Below, in pieces: positions 31,322-39,816 of a stretch of DNA of 64,000 bases. The notes beneath the pieces are model-generated. The model saw only the letters and a list, made by a program, of their open reading frames with translations. It was not told the DNA's origin and searched no databases. The number at the start of each line of letters is the position of its first letter. Within the stretch, counting starts at the first letter, position 1. The position numbers and the translations under genes were made by a program. Source of the DNA: JAIBJN01 sp963811635 (GTDB taxonomy: Bacteria > Actinomycetota > Thermoleophilia > Gaiellales > Gaiellaceae); contig CAWESB010000012.1 of NCBI GenBank assembly GCA_963811635.1, positions 52,672 through 116,671 on the forward strand. Reading direction: 5' to 3'.

Positions 31322-32494
31322 ATGAGAGAGATCCTCGTCATGTGCCCGCAGGAGCGGGACCTGAAGGCGATACGCGCTGCCGGGCTCGAAGACCGCTACC
31401 GGCTTCGTTTCGCGGGGTCCGACCTCGACCAGCTGGAGTCGTTCGACCCGGACGGCTTCCTGGAGGAGTGCGAGACGATCCCCGCAGAGGGCGTCGTCGG
31501 CACGAAGGACCAGTCGGCCCTGCTCGCCGCGCTCCTGGCCGAGCGGCGCGGGCTGCCGGGGCCGAGCCCGGAGTCGCTCGTGCGCCTCCAGCACAAGCCG
31601 ACGGCACGCTTCGTGCAGCAGCTCGCCGCGCCGGAGGCGACCCCGCGCTTCGCGCTCCTCGACGGCCGCGTGCCCTTCGACGTCCCCTTCTTCGTCAAGC
31701 CGGTCGTCGGACGCCTTTCCCAGAACGTCTTCCGGATCGACGACCCGCGCGAGCTGGTCGACCTGCATGAAATCGACCGCTACACGACCCGCTACGCCGA
31801 GATCGCAGCGCTTGCGGGCGCCGATCCGGCACACGCCCACGGCTTCCTCGCAGAGGAGCTCCTGTCCGGCGACGAGGTGACGCTCGAGGGCTACGTGCAC
31901 GACGGCGAGGTGACCACGATCGGTGTCACCGACTCGCTCAAGTACGAGGGCACCCTGAGCTTCGAGAGCTTCGTCTACCCGAGCGCGCTCCCGCAGGCGC
32001 GCCTGGACGAGCTCTCGGACGTGGCCGGGCGCGTCCTGCCGCGGCTCGGCTTCGAGGGCGGGTTCTTCAACGTCGAGTTCTTCGTCCCCGAGCGGGGGCC
32101 GGCGCAGATCATCGAGGTGAACGGGCGGATCGCCTCGCAGTTCGCTCCGCTCGTCCAGTCGGTCCACGGGCGCTCGACCTACGACGCTCTCTTCAAGCTT
32201 GCCCTCGGCGAGGACCCTGCCTGGACCTGCGGCGCGCCGGAGACGGTCGGGGTCAGCTACTGCCTCCGGGTCTTCCATGACGCCTACGTCGAGGCCGTGC
32301 CGGACCCGGAGCCCGATCTCGAGGTGCTCGTGCGCCCCGGCCTGCTCCTCTCCGAGCAGGGAGTCAACGACGCCCAGAGCTATCGCCTGGCGATCTTCTA
32401 CGGCGTCGGCGAGACGCGCGAGGAGGCGATCGCGCGCTGCCGCGAGCGCGCAGCCGAGCTCAGGTTTCGGCTGGCGCCGCTGCCTGTTCGCTGA
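31322..32494 (+). CDS. ATP-grasp domain ligase-like protein
   Basis: 390 residues with the ATP-grasp fold: an N-terminal Rossmann-like part (REILVMCPQERDLKAIRAAG), LQHKPTARFVQQL, FFVKPVVGRLSQNVF (ATP-contact Lys), FLAEELLSGDEVTLEGYVHDG and the metal-binding FFNVEFFV...AQIIEVNGRIA (E-x-N). The C-terminal 100 residues resemble the extra domain of carboxylate-amine ligases such as BL00235/carnosine synthase-like enzymes. Substrate unknown. The 3' end overlaps the convergent MFS gene by 35 bp. Confidence 0.88.
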   Translation: MREILVMCPQERDLKAIRAAGLEDRYRLRFAGSDLDQLESFDPDGFLEECETIPAEGVVGTKDQSALLAALLAERRGLPGPSPESLVRLQHKPTARFVQQLAAPEATPRFALLDGRVPFDVPFFVKPVVGRLSQNVFRIDDPRELVDLHEIDRYTTRYAEIAALAGADPAHAHGFLAEELLSGDEVTLEGYVHDGEVTTIGVTDSLKYEGTLSFESFVYPSALPQARLDELSDVAGRVLPRLGFEGGFFNVEFFVPERGPAQIIEVNGRIASQFAPLVQSVHGRSTYDALFKLALGEDPAWTCGAPETVGVSYCLRVFHDAYVEAVPDPEPDLEVLVRPGLLLSEQGVNDAQSYRLAIFYGVGETREEAIARCRERAAELRFRLAPLPVR

Positions 32495-33938
32495 CGTCGG
32501 GGGCCAGCTCTCCCCGCGCCTCCCGGTTGGAGATGCCGACCGCCCCGACCGCGGCGCCGGCGAAGGCGAACGCGGCCGCGAGGACCATGCCGGCCCGGAA
32601 CCCGGCGATGGATGCGTCGCGGAGCTCGGGCAGGGTCTGGTCCTTGGCGAGCGGGACGGCGTCGGCGACGTCTGTCCGCCCCTCGAAGACGAGCGAGATG
32701 ATGAGGCCGATGAGCGCAACCGCGACGAGGCTCCCGAGTCGGGAGACCGTCGAGTTGACGCCCGAGGCAATGCCCGCGTAGCGCTCGGGCGCCGACTTGA
32801 GGGCGGTCGACGTGATCGGCGCCACCATCATCGCGAGGCCGAACGAGAAGAGGAGCAGGGCGACGATGCCGTACGTCCAGAACTGGTCCTTCTCCTCGAC
32901 GAGGCAGAAGACCAGCGTCCCGGCGCCGATCAGCGCAGGGCCGACCGTGAGGTAGAGCCGCGGCCCGTGGCGGTCGGCCAGCCCGCCGAAGCGGGCGGCG
33001 AGGAGGATCAGGACCAGGCTCGAGGGAATGTTGAGCAGCCCGGCCTCGAAGGGCGTGAAGCCGAGGAATTGCAGGTAGAGCGTGAAGAAGACGATGAAGC
33101 CGTACAGGCCGGCGTAGACGAGGAACGTCTCCGCGTTGGCAGCCGCGAAGTTCCGCTCCCGGAAGAGAGCGAACGGGAGCATCGGGTGGGCGACCCGCTG
33201 CTCGACGATCACGAACGCGGCGAGCGAGGCGACGGCGAGGACGAAGGCCCACCAGACGCTGCCGAAGCCGCGGTCGGTGCCCTCGACGAGCCCGTAGGTG
33301 AGCAAGCCGAAGCCCGTCGCCGCGAGCGCCGCCCCCGGAAGGTCGAGACGGCCTGCGCGCTCGGGCGGCGCATCCTGCCCGCGGCCGGCGAGCGCGAGGA
33401 AGACCGCAGCCGCCGCGAGCGGCAGGTTGAGCAGGAAGATCCAGCGCCAGGAGGCCCACTCGACGAGTGCGCCCCCGGCCGGCGGCCCGAGGATTGTGGC
33501 GACGCTCGTGAAGGAGGTCCACAGGCCGATGGCGCGCCCCGAGTCCTTCCCGTAGGCGGCCCGCAGGAGCGCGAGCGAGTTCGTCGTCAGGAAGGCGCCG
33601 GCGACGCCCTGCAGCGTGCGGGCGAGAATGAGCACGGCCTCGTTCGGGGCGGCGCCGGCGAGGAGCGAGGCGAGCGCGAACCCGCCCGCTCCGGCGATGA
33701 ACACCCGCCGCCGGCCGTAGCGGTCGCCGATCGCGCCCCCGACGAGGTAGAGGGAGGCCAGCGCCAGCGAGTACGAGAGGAAGACCCACTGCTGCCCCGT
33801 CAGCCCGAGCCCGAGGTCCTCTTCGATCGTCGGGAGCGCGACGATCACGACCGTCGCGTCGATGAACGCGAGCGACGACCCGAGGATCGTCGCCGCGAGC
33901 GTCAGCCGCCGCTGTGCGTCGAGCCCGAGCGTGTCCAC
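32460..33938 (-). CDS. MFS drug:proton antiporter, DHA2 (EmrB/QacA) family
   Basis: 492 residues with about 14 hydrophobic segments. Motif A appears as GGAIGDRYGRRRVF and motif D1-like FIDATVVIVALPTI in helix 1, both typical of the 14-helix DHA2 family; motif C is carried by the GPPAGGALVEW region. Exports hydrophobic compounds at the cost of the proton gradient. The GTG start is 6 nt after TATCCT on the minus strand. Divergent from a small membrane-protein gene over only 22 bp. Confidence 0.93.
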   Translation of the reverse strand: MDTLGLDAQRRLTLAATILGSSLAFIDATVVIVALPTIEEDLGLGLTGQQWVFLSYSLALASLYLVGGAIGDRYGRRRVFIAGAGGFALASLLAGAAPNEAVLILARTLQGVAGAFLTTNSLALLRAAYGKDSGRAIGLWTSFTSVATILGPPAGGALVEWASWRWIFLLNLPLAAAAVFLALAGRGQDAPPERAGRLDLPGAALAATGFGLLTYGLVEGTDRGFGSVWWAFVLAVASLAAFVIVEQRVAHPMLPFALFRERNFAAANAETFLVYAGLYGFIVFFTLYLQFLGFTPFEAGLLNIPSSLVLILLAARFGGLADRHGPRLYLTVGPALIGAGTLVFCLVEEKDQFWTYGIVALLLFSFGLAMMVAPITSTALKSAPERYAGIASGVNSTVSRLGSLVAVALIGLIISLVFEGRTDVADAVPLAKDQTLPELRDASIAGFRAGMVLAAAFAFAGAAVGAVGISNREARGELAPDVSEQAAAPAET

Positions 33939-33960
33939 GGGCGGAGGATACGCTTCGACC
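33939..33960. promoter_or_regulatory. 22-bp divergent promoter with overlapping -10 elements
   Basis: Plus TACGCT (33949-33954) is 6 nt before the GTG at 33961. Minus TATCCT (33945-33950) is 6 nt before the GTG at 33938. The hexamers share two bases, so both genes are predicted to be leaderless and to compete for one polymerase. Confidence 0.55.
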
Positions 33961-34383
33961 GTGCTGCGGGGCGCGCTCGCAGGGATCGTCGCCGCGGCCG
34001 CCTGGGCGGCGGCCGAGCCGGCGGCCGGGCGGGTCTTCCGCGTCCCCGCGGGCTACTCGGACGTGCGCCTGCTCGGCGGCGTCCTCACTGCGGACGGCCC
34101 GAGCTGGCAGCGGGTCGGCCTGGCGGCGCACCTCGCCAACGGCGCGGTGTTCGGCGCCGTCTTCGCGCTCGCCGGCGGCCGGGGCTGGAAGCAAGGGCTC
34201 GCGGCCGCGCAGGCCGAGAGCCTGGCGCTCTGGCCCGGAATGGCCGTTCTCGACCGCGTCCATCCGGACCGGCGCAGCGGGCGCTGGCCGCCGCTTCTGA
34301 CGAACGGACGCGTCTTCGCCTACGAGGCGGCCGTGCACGCTCTCTTCGGCGCCGTCCTCGGCGCGCTGGCGCGCTCGGACTAG
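33961..34383 (+). CDS. Small membrane protein of unknown function
   Basis: 140 residues with about four hydrophobic stretches: an N-terminal RGALAGIVAAAAWAAAEPAA, a segment around AAHLANGAVFGAVFALAGG, one around ALWPGM and a C-terminal YEAAVHALFGAVLGALARS. Repeated small-residue helices (AxxxG, GAVFG/GAVLG) suggest packed helices. No family recognised. GTG start by leaderless geometry. It ends with a TAG that also forms the -10 TAGACT of the next gene. Confidence 0.7.
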   Translation: MLRGALAGIVAAAAWAAAEPAAGRVFRVPAGYSDVRLLGGVLTADGPSWQRVGLAAHLANGAVFGAVFALAGGRGWKQGLAAAQAESLALWPGMAVLDRVHPDRRSGRWPPLLTNGRVFAYEAAVHALFGAVLGALARSD

Positions 34384-34386
34384 ACT
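34381..34386 (+). promoter_or_regulatory. -10 of leaderless nitroreductase-like gene
   Basis: TAGACT, 7 nt, ATG at 34394. The hexamer includes the stop codon of the preceding gene. Confidence 0.5.
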
Positions 34387-34393
34387 CCGCGCC

Positions 34394-34907
34394 ATGGAGC
34401 TGCGGCTCGGCATCGCGTCCCGGCGCGAGGTTCGAAGCTACGACGATCGCCCGATCCCGGACGAGGTCCAGCTGCGGATCCTCGATGCCGGGCGCCTCTC
34501 GGGGAGCTCGAAGAATCGCCAGCCCTGGCGCTTCGTCGTCGTCGAAAGCTCCGAGCGGCGGGAGCGGCTGGCCGAGCTGGTCTACGAGCCCTGAGAACAT
34601 CAGGGGCGCGCGGCTGATCGTCGCCATCGCCGTCAACGGCAAGGGGCCGGTCACCCTCGACGCCGGCCGTTGCGCGCAGAACATGCTCCTGGCCGCGTGG
34701 GACCTGGGCGTCGGCGGCTGCCCGAACGGCATGCCCGACCGACAGGCGGTGTCGGAGACCCTCGGCCTGCGCGAGGGCGAGGAGCCCGCCATCGTCCTCT
34801 CCTTCGGCTATCCGGCGAAGCCGCGCGACCCGGCGAGCCGCCCGCCCGAGGAGTGGAGCGCGCGCGCGAACCGCAAGCCGCTGGACGAGCTCGTCGAGCG
34901 CGTGTGA
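34394..34907 (+). pseudogene. Nitroreductase family protein, one-base frameshift
   Basis: FMN-dependent nitroreductase fold. The first frame gives MELRLGIASRREVRSYDDRP, GSSKNRQPWRFVVV and stops at TGA 34592-34594. The next frame continues ENIRGARLIVAIAVNGKGP, DAGRCAQNMLLAAWDLGVGGCPNGM and LSFGYPAKPR. One extra T at about 34592 (CCCTGAG for CCCGAG) restores a protein of about 170 residues, the normal length. Homology is intact on both sides, so this is either a sequencing error or a very recent inactivation. The stop overlaps the thioesterase start (GTGA). Confidence 0.82.
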
Positions 34908-35332
34908 GCTCGTCGGCCGACCAGAGGGCCGCCGCGGTCGGCGAGGCGATGTACGCCCGCGACACGGCGTCGCAGGCGCTCGGGATGGCGCTCGAGCAGG
35001 TTCGGCCCGGATACGCCCGCCTGCGCATGGCCGTGCGCGCGGACATGCTCAACGGCCACGGGAGCTGCCATGGAGGGATGGTCTTCGCTCTCGCGGACTC
35101 GGCCTTCGCGTTCGCCTGCAACTCCCACGACGTCGTCACGGTCGCCTCAAGCTGCTCGATCGAGTTCCTCGCGCCGGCCCAGGAGGGCGACGAGCTCGTT
35201 GCGGAGGCCGAGGAGCGCTTTCGCGAGGGGCGCAACGGCGTCTACGACGTCAACGTCCGGCGGGGCGACGGGTCGATGATCGCCACCTTCCGCGGCCGCT
35301 CGGCGTCGACCCGCCAGAGCGTCCTTGGCTAA
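34904..35332 (+). CDS. PaaI-type hotdog-fold thioesterase
   Basis: 142 residues with the hotdog thioesterase core MLNGHGSCHGGMVFALADSAFAFACNS (in two motif parts: MLNGHGSCHGGMVFALADSA and FAFACNS), then VTVASSCSIEFLAPAQEGDELVAEAEE. The HGG...ADSA pattern matches PaaI, which hydrolyses hydroxyphenylacetyl-CoA and similar aryl-CoA dead-end products. The GTG start overlaps the preceding stop by 4 bp. No phenylacetate pathway genes are near, so the natural substrate is unclear. Confidence 0.9.
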   Translation: MSSSADQRAAAVGEAMYARDTASQALGMALEQVRPGYARLRMAVRADMLNGHGSCHGGMVFALADSAFAFACNSHDVVTVASSCSIEFLAPAQEGDELVAEAEERFREGRNGVYDVNVRRGDGSMIATFRGRSASTRQSVLG

Positions 35333-35412
35333 CCCCGGAACGTCCGGCACGGACGTCAGGATCGGTGCTTCCCGGCGACCCCGCCGAAGTCCCGACGCCC
35401 TGGGAGGTTCGC

Positions 35413-36123
35413 ATGGATACCTGGCACAAGTACGCAGCGGAGGTGCTCGGCACCTTCATCCTGGTCTTCGGCGGTACGACCGCGCTCGCGGGGTCGCTGC
35501 TTTCCCCGACGGTCCTGGTCGTGGCCGCGCTCGCCTTCGGGCTCGCGCTGCTCGCCGGCCTCTACGCGTTCGGCGAGGTCTCGGGAGGCCACTTCAACCC
35601 CGCCGTCTCCCTCGCGATGTTCCTCGCGGGGCGGCTGCCGAGCACCGATCTCGTCCGCTACTGGCTCGCGCAGTTCGCCGGCGGAATCCTGGCCGCCGTC
35701 GCGCTCCTGATCGCGACCAGCCAGAACGTCGTGGCGGAGACCTCGACGAGACCAGGCATCACGGGTGACGGCACGGCCTTCTTCATGGAGGTGCTCTTCA
35801 CGGCGATCTTCGTCGCCGTCATCCTCCAGGCGAGCGTCAGCGGCCAGTTCGGCGGCAGCGCGCTGCTGGCCATTCCGCTCGCGCTCGTGATGGTGCAGCT
35901 GGCGGCTATCCCCTTCAGCGGTGCCTCGGTCAATCCGGCCCGGACCTTCGGCCCCGATTTGATCGGGAATGACTGGGACGGGATCTGGATCTACCTGACC
36001 GCACCGCTGATCGGCGCCGTCCTCGCCGTCGGCCTCTACAAGTACGTCCACGGCGGCGCCCCGCAGCGGCCGCCCGCCCCGACCGCGGAGGTTCTGAGCG
36101 AGGAGGACCGGCAGGCGCCGTAG
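35413..36123 (+). CDS. MIP family aquaporin / glycerol-facilitator-like channel
   Basis: 236 residues with six membrane helices and both half-helix signatures: GGHFNPAVSLAMFL (first NPA) and GASVNPARTFGPDL (second NPA). The selectivity-filter helix 5 region reads AIPLALVMVQLAAIPFSG. The short loop between NPA2 and the final helix is typical of water channels rather than glycerol facilitators. GGGAGG precedes the ATG. A charged C-terminal tail ends the protein. Converges with the GDSL gene 4 bp away. Confidence 0.94.
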   Translation: MDTWHKYAAEVLGTFILVFGGTTALAGSLLSPTVLVVAALAFGLALLAGLYAFGEVSGGHFNPAVSLAMFLAGRLPSTDLVRYWLAQFAGGILAAVALLIATSQNVVAETSTRPGITGDGTAFFMEVLFTAIFVAVILQASVSGQFGGSALLAIPLALVMVQLAAIPFSGASVNPARTFGPDLIGNDWDGIWIYLTAPLIGAVLAVGLYKYVHGGAPQRPPAPTAEVLSEEDRQAP

Positions 36124-36127
36124 GCCG

Positions 36128-37045
36128 CTAGCTCAGGCGGCGCCGCGCCGCCTGGGTGGTCACGACGATCAGGAAGAGCATGATCGCCGCGCCGCCGGCG
36201 AAGGTGAGGACGCTCCGCAGGCCGGTGACGCCGTCGGTCGCGCCGGCGAGATTGCTCCCGACCGGAGGGCTGTGCGCGATCAGCTGGGCGCCGCCTCTGA
36301 CCTCGGCCGAGGTCTGCGACGAGCCGAAGACGACCTCGCCGAAGGTCCCGGGCCCCGCGGGGTAGTCGAAGCCGAGCTGCGCCGTGAGCGGACGCGGGCC
36401 CTCCGCCGCGCGGGGGATCCACTTGCGCACGAGCCGAACGAGGCCGACAGCGCCGGCGCTCGTCAGGTGGATGCCGTCGTGGCCGAACCACGAGGCGGGC
36501 TTGCCCCGCGTGTACGCGTTCCAGTTGGCGAGGTAGAGCTGTGGCCAGCGCTGGAGGGACTGGCCGATGATCGCGTTGATCTTCGCGTAGTCGGGGTGGG
36601 CCGGCCGCAGCCCCCAGGCCCGGAGGTTCACCCAGACGACGCCCTTGACCCCGCGGTTGAGCGCGGCGCGCATGACCTGGTTGAGCTGCCCTCGATACGT
36701 CGAGGACGTGTCGTTGTAGCCGACGTCGATCACGAGAACGGTGCCGAGCCCGGTCCCGTAGTTTCGGATCGCCCTGAGGGCGGTCGTCGGGGTGACGCCC
36801 TGGTACGGGCAGCTGGGAGCGACGAGGCGCCGGCAGACCTTGAGGTCGCGCCGAACCGTGTGGCCCCGCGCGAGAAGGCGCTTGGCGGCGGGGCTGAACT
36901 CGATCGCGGCAGCCTTCGAGTCGCCGATGTAGGTCAGCTTGACCGCGTGCGCGGAGCCGGCCGCCGGCCCGAGGGCGCAGAGGGCGGCGAGGAGGGCGGC
37001 GAGGATGAGCGGCCGTCGCCCGGCGAGGCCGAGTCGCTCCCGCAT
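36128..37045 (-). CDS. Secreted, membrane-anchored GDSL/SGNH-like hydrolase
   Basis: 305 residues. N-terminal signal peptide (RRPLILAALLAALCALGPAAGSAHA, hydrophobic core about 12-30), then TYIGDSKAAA (GDS nucleophile block), VIDVGYNDTSS (Asn block) and FGHDGIHLTSAGA (Asp-x-x-His block). It ends with a membrane helix (LTFAGGAAIMLFLIVVTT) and QAARRRLS, a topology with the catalytic domain outside the cell and a cytosolic tail. The ATG lies 6 nt after TATCCT, so it is leaderless. Divergent from the MBOAT gene; a role in surface-glycan deacylation is plausible. Confidence 0.85.
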   Translation of the reverse strand: MRERLGLAGRRPLILAALLAALCALGPAAGSAHAVKLTYIGDSKAAAIEFSPAAKRLLARGHTVRRDLKVCRRLVAPSCPYQGVTPTTALRAIRNYGTGLGTVLVIDVGYNDTSSTYRGQLNQVMRAALNRGVKGVVWVNLRAWGLRPAHPDYAKINAIIGQSLQRWPQLYLANWNAYTRGKPASWFGHDGIHLTSAGAVGLVRLVRKWIPRAAEGPRPLTAQLGFDYPAGPGTFGEVVFGSSQTSAEVRGGAQLIAHSPPVGSNLAGATDGVTGLRSVLTFAGGAAIMLFLIVVTTQAARRRLS

Positions 37046-37263
37046 GTCCACAGGATAGCCCCGCCTCCTCGAATCGCCAGAAACGGCTCTGGACCTGCGG
37101 TCCTCTTCAGGCGGTACCCTTTCGCAAGCCCGAGGCCCGGCGTGGTGGGAGCCCGCGGCGGCCATGGGCTCGCCGGCCCGATGAGGACGCACCCCGTCAC
37201 CAGCCAGGTTCGGCCGCGCGCTCTCGCGGCCGCTCGCTGAGCCCGGGAGCCGGGCGCGCCGAC
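37046..37263 (+). promoter_or_regulatory. 218-bp divergent spacer upstream of the MBOAT gene
   Basis: Minus TATCCT (37052-37057) drives the GDSL gene. On the plus strand GGCGGTACCCTTTCGC near 37114-37125 contains TACCCT, a -10 candidate that would leave a GC-rich leader of about 130 nt before the GTG at 37264. The leader has several inverted runs (GCGGCCGC-like) but no riboswitch I recognise. Confidence 0.35.
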
Positions 37264-38688
37264 GTGCTGTTCCCGACCGCGACCTTCGCGATCTTCTTCG
37301 TGATCGTCCTGCCGCTGTCGTGGCTTCTGATGCCGCATCCGCACCGGTGGCGGCCGTTCATCATCGGCGCCAGCTTCGTCTTCTACAGCTGGTGGGACTG
37401 GCGCTTCGTCCTCCTGCTCGCCGGCTCGATCCTCTGGAACCAGCTGATGGCCCTCCGGGTTCACCGCGCGGTGGGGGACGTCGCGCGCCGCAAGGCCCTG
37501 CTCTGGCTGGCGATCGGCGGCAACCTGGCCGTCCTCGGCTACTTCAAGTACTACGACTTCTTCGTCAGCTCGACCCAGAACCTGCTGACGGTCGTCGGGA
37601 TCGAGCTCCCGCTCGAGGTGCGGACGGTGATCCTGCCGGTGGGGATCTCCTTCTTCACGTTCATGGGGATCAGCTACGTCGTGGACGTGTACCGGGGAGA
37701 CACGGAGCCGACGACACTCGAGAAGTTCGCCGCCTACCTCTCGTTCTTCCCGCATCTGGTCGCCGGCCCGATCGTGCGGCCCAACGAGCTGATCCCGCAG
37801 TTGGACTCGCCCCGCTCGCCCCGCCGCGTGGACACGAGTCGCGCCTTCTACCTGATCGCGGCCGGGCTGTTCAAGAAGGTGGTGATCTCGAGCTACCTCG
37901 CCTCGAACATCGTCGACGAGGTCTTCGCCAATCCCGATCAGCACTCGTCGCTCGAGATCCTGATCGCCGTCTACGCGTACGCGGTGCAGATCTATGCCGA
38001 CTTCTCCGGCTACACGGACATCGCCATCGGCATCGCCCTCCTCCTCGGCTTCAAGTTCCCTCTCAATTTCGACTCGCCCTACGCGGCCGTGTCGCTACAG
38101 GATTTCTGGCGCCGCTGGCACATCACGCTCTCGCGCTGGCTGCGCGACTACCTCTATATCCCGCTCGGCGGCAGCCGGCGCGGTGCCGCGATCACGTACC
38201 GGAACCTGCTGCTGACGATGCTCCTCGGCGGCCTCTGGCACGGGGCGGGGTGGACGTTCGTCGCCTGGGGCCTCATCCACGGCATCGGGCTCTCGGTGGA
38301 GCGGTTCCGACGCGAGCGCCACGGCGCCACGCCGGTCGAGAGCATGCGCCGGCGCGACATCTACTGGCGGCGCCTGCTCACGTTCCACGTCGTCTGCTTC
38401 GCGTGGATCTTCTTCAGATCGGACACGTTCGAGGTCGCCTGGGAGATGATCACGGGGCTGTTCACGCGCTGGGGCGAGCCCTCGCCGCTCGTGACGGGCA
38501 CCGTCCTGCTGGCGATCGTAGTCGGGATCGGATCGCAGTACATTCCGCCGCGCATCACCCAGGTCGTGGTCGCGTCCTTCTCGCGTCTGAACGTGGTCGC
38601 GCAGGCCGCGGTGCTTGCGGTCGCGCTCATGGTCACGCAGGCTCTGGGCCCGCAGGACGTGGCACCCTTCATCTACTTCCAGTTCTGA
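37264..38688 (+). CDS. MBOAT family O-acyltransferase (AlgI/DltB type)
   Basis: 474-residue polytopic membrane enzyme that moves acyl groups across the membrane to surface polymers. Characteristic: FNFDSPYAAVSLQDFWRRWHITLSRWLRDYLYIPLGG (in parts: NFDSPYAAVSLQDFWRRWH, LSRWLRDYLYIPLGGSRRG) and the catalytic-His segment LLGGLWHGAGWTFVAWG. Start LFPTATFAIFFVIVLPLSW as in AlgI-like proteins. Its stop overlaps the ATG of the next SGNH gene (TGATG), so the two form a pair comparable to AlgI-AlgJ/AlgX or PatA-PatB. Confidence 0.94.
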   Translation: MLFPTATFAIFFVIVLPLSWLLMPHPHRWRPFIIGASFVFYSWWDWRFVLLLAGSILWNQLMALRVHRAVGDVARRKALLWLAIGGNLAVLGYFKYYDFFVSSTQNLLTVVGIELPLEVRTVILPVGISFFTFMGISYVVDVYRGDTEPTTLEKFAAYLSFFPHLVAGPIVRPNELIPQLDSPRSPRRVDTSRAFYLIAAGLFKKVVISSYLASNIVDEVFANPDQHSSLEILIAVYAYAVQIYADFSGYTDIAIGIALLLGFKFPLNFDSPYAAVSLQDFWRRWHITLSRWLRDYLYIPLGGSRRGAAITYRNLLLTMLLGGLWHGAGWTFVAWGLIHGIGLSVERFRRERHGATPVESMRRRDIYWRRLLTFHVVCFAWIFFRSDTFEVAWEMITGLFTRWGEPSPLVTGTVLLAIVVGIGSQYIPPRITQVVVASFSRLNVVAQAAVLAVALMVTQALGPQDVAPFIYFQF

Positions 38689-39803
38689 TGGCCGTCGAGA
38701 CCCAGAGGGCAGGAGAGGCCGGCGGGCGCCCGGCGCCGCCGACCGAGGACGGGCGCCGGCTTTCCACCGCCGGCCGCGCGCTCGCCGTCACCGCGCTCGC
38801 GCTGCTCCTCGCCGCGCTCCTCAACGCCCAGAACATCTACAAGTCGGCCTACAACCAGCCCAAGGGCACGCAGCGGGAGGTGGCGCTCGCATTCGCCGGG
38901 CCGCTGCGAGAGGTGAGCATGGCTCTCCGCCTCGACCGGCCGCGTGCCTGGGTCGAGAGCGCCACCGGCCGCCGGCACGCAACGATCGACACCGAGATCG
39001 CGCTCCCCCCGCCGCCCCGGGCCGTGACCGACACGACGCCCGTGACCGGCTCTCCGCCCGCAGAGGAGGGGAGAGGCCCGGCCCGCACCGAGCCCGGCGA
39101 GCCCGCGACGCCGCGCCGGCCGACGTTCTCGCCCGAGGACCCGATGCGCGTGTGGGTCGCGGGCGACTCGCTCGTGATCACGCCCGGCTACGCGGTCTAC
39201 CGGGCGCTCGACCAGAACGACGCCGTCGAGTCCATCGGCGACGTCGACGGCCGCGTCGCCACCGGCCTGACCCGCCCCGACGTCTTCAACTGGTTTCGCC
39301 ACGTCGACGACGAGGTGCGCAAGGAGAAGGTCGACGCGGTCGTCCTCGCTTTCGGCGGCAACGACGACCACGAGGAGATGACCGGCGCGCCGAAGGGCGT
39401 CTCCATCGACGAGTTCGGCGACGCAGCGTGGACGAAGGAGTACCGTCGGCGCGTGGGCGGCCTGATGGACACCGCCAACCGGGCCGGGGCGGTCGTCGTC
39501 TGGCTCGGGCTCCCGATCACGAGCGACGGCGCCCAGTCTCGCCGCTTCAAGGTCATCAACAAGGCGGTCGAGGCCGAGGCCGCGCGACGGCCGGACACGG
39601 TCGTCTACGTCGACATGTACTCGTTGCTCGCGGACGACGACGGCGACTACGCGCCCTACCTCCCCACAGAGGGCGGCCGGCTCGAGAAGGTCCGCGCGGA
39701 CGACGGCGTCCACCTGGAGCGCGCCGGCGGCGACATCGTCGCCCACCAGGTCGTGCGCGAGCTGCGCCGCATAGTCGACATCTGGAGCTGGCGCGCGAAG
39801 TAG
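38688..39803 (+). CDS. Membrane-anchored SGNH hydrolase (DUF459-like) acyl-transfer partner
   Basis: 371 residues: short cytosolic N-terminus, one membrane helix (AGRALAVTALALLLAALLNA, about 27-46), a Pro/Thr-rich stalk to about 150, then an SGNH domain with VWVAGDSLVITPG (GDS), FGGNDDHEEM (Gly/Asn blocks), VWLGLPIT and RADDGVHLERAG (D-x-x-H). It is translationally coupled to the MBOAT gene. Likely takes the acyl group exported by the MBOAT and transfers it to an extracellular polysaccharide; the acceptor is not identifiable. Confidence 0.88.
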   Translation: MAVETQRAGEAGGRPAPPTEDGRRLSTAGRALAVTALALLLAALLNAQNIYKSAYNQPKGTQREVALAFAGPLREVSMALRLDRPRAWVESATGRRHATIDTEIALPPPPRAVTDTTPVTGSPPAEEGRGPARTEPGEPATPRRPTFSPEDPMRVWVAGDSLVITPGYAVYRALDQNDAVESIGDVDGRVATGLTRPDVFNWFRHVDDEVRKEKVDAVVLAFGGNDDHEEMTGAPKGVSIDEFGDAAWTKEYRRRVGGLMDTANRAGAVVVWLGLPITSDGAQSRRFKVINKAVEAEAARRPDTVVYVDMYSLLADDDGDYAPYLPTEGGRLEKVRADDGVHLERAGGDIVAHQVVRELRRIVDIWSWRAK

Positions 39804-39816
39804 ACTCGACGGCCTC

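Noticed and set aside
32199..34907. A 902-codon open frame on the plus strand across the MFS gene
   Set aside because: It is the antisense shadow of the MFS transporter; Arg/Glu/Asp-rich without any domain. Only its last part coincides with the real second frame of the nitroreductase.
37320..38687. Upstream extension of the SGNH protein through the MBOAT gene
   Set aside because: Shadow frame of the MBOAT gene; the SGNH protein begins at the ATG overlapping the MBOAT stop, giving a proper membrane anchor.
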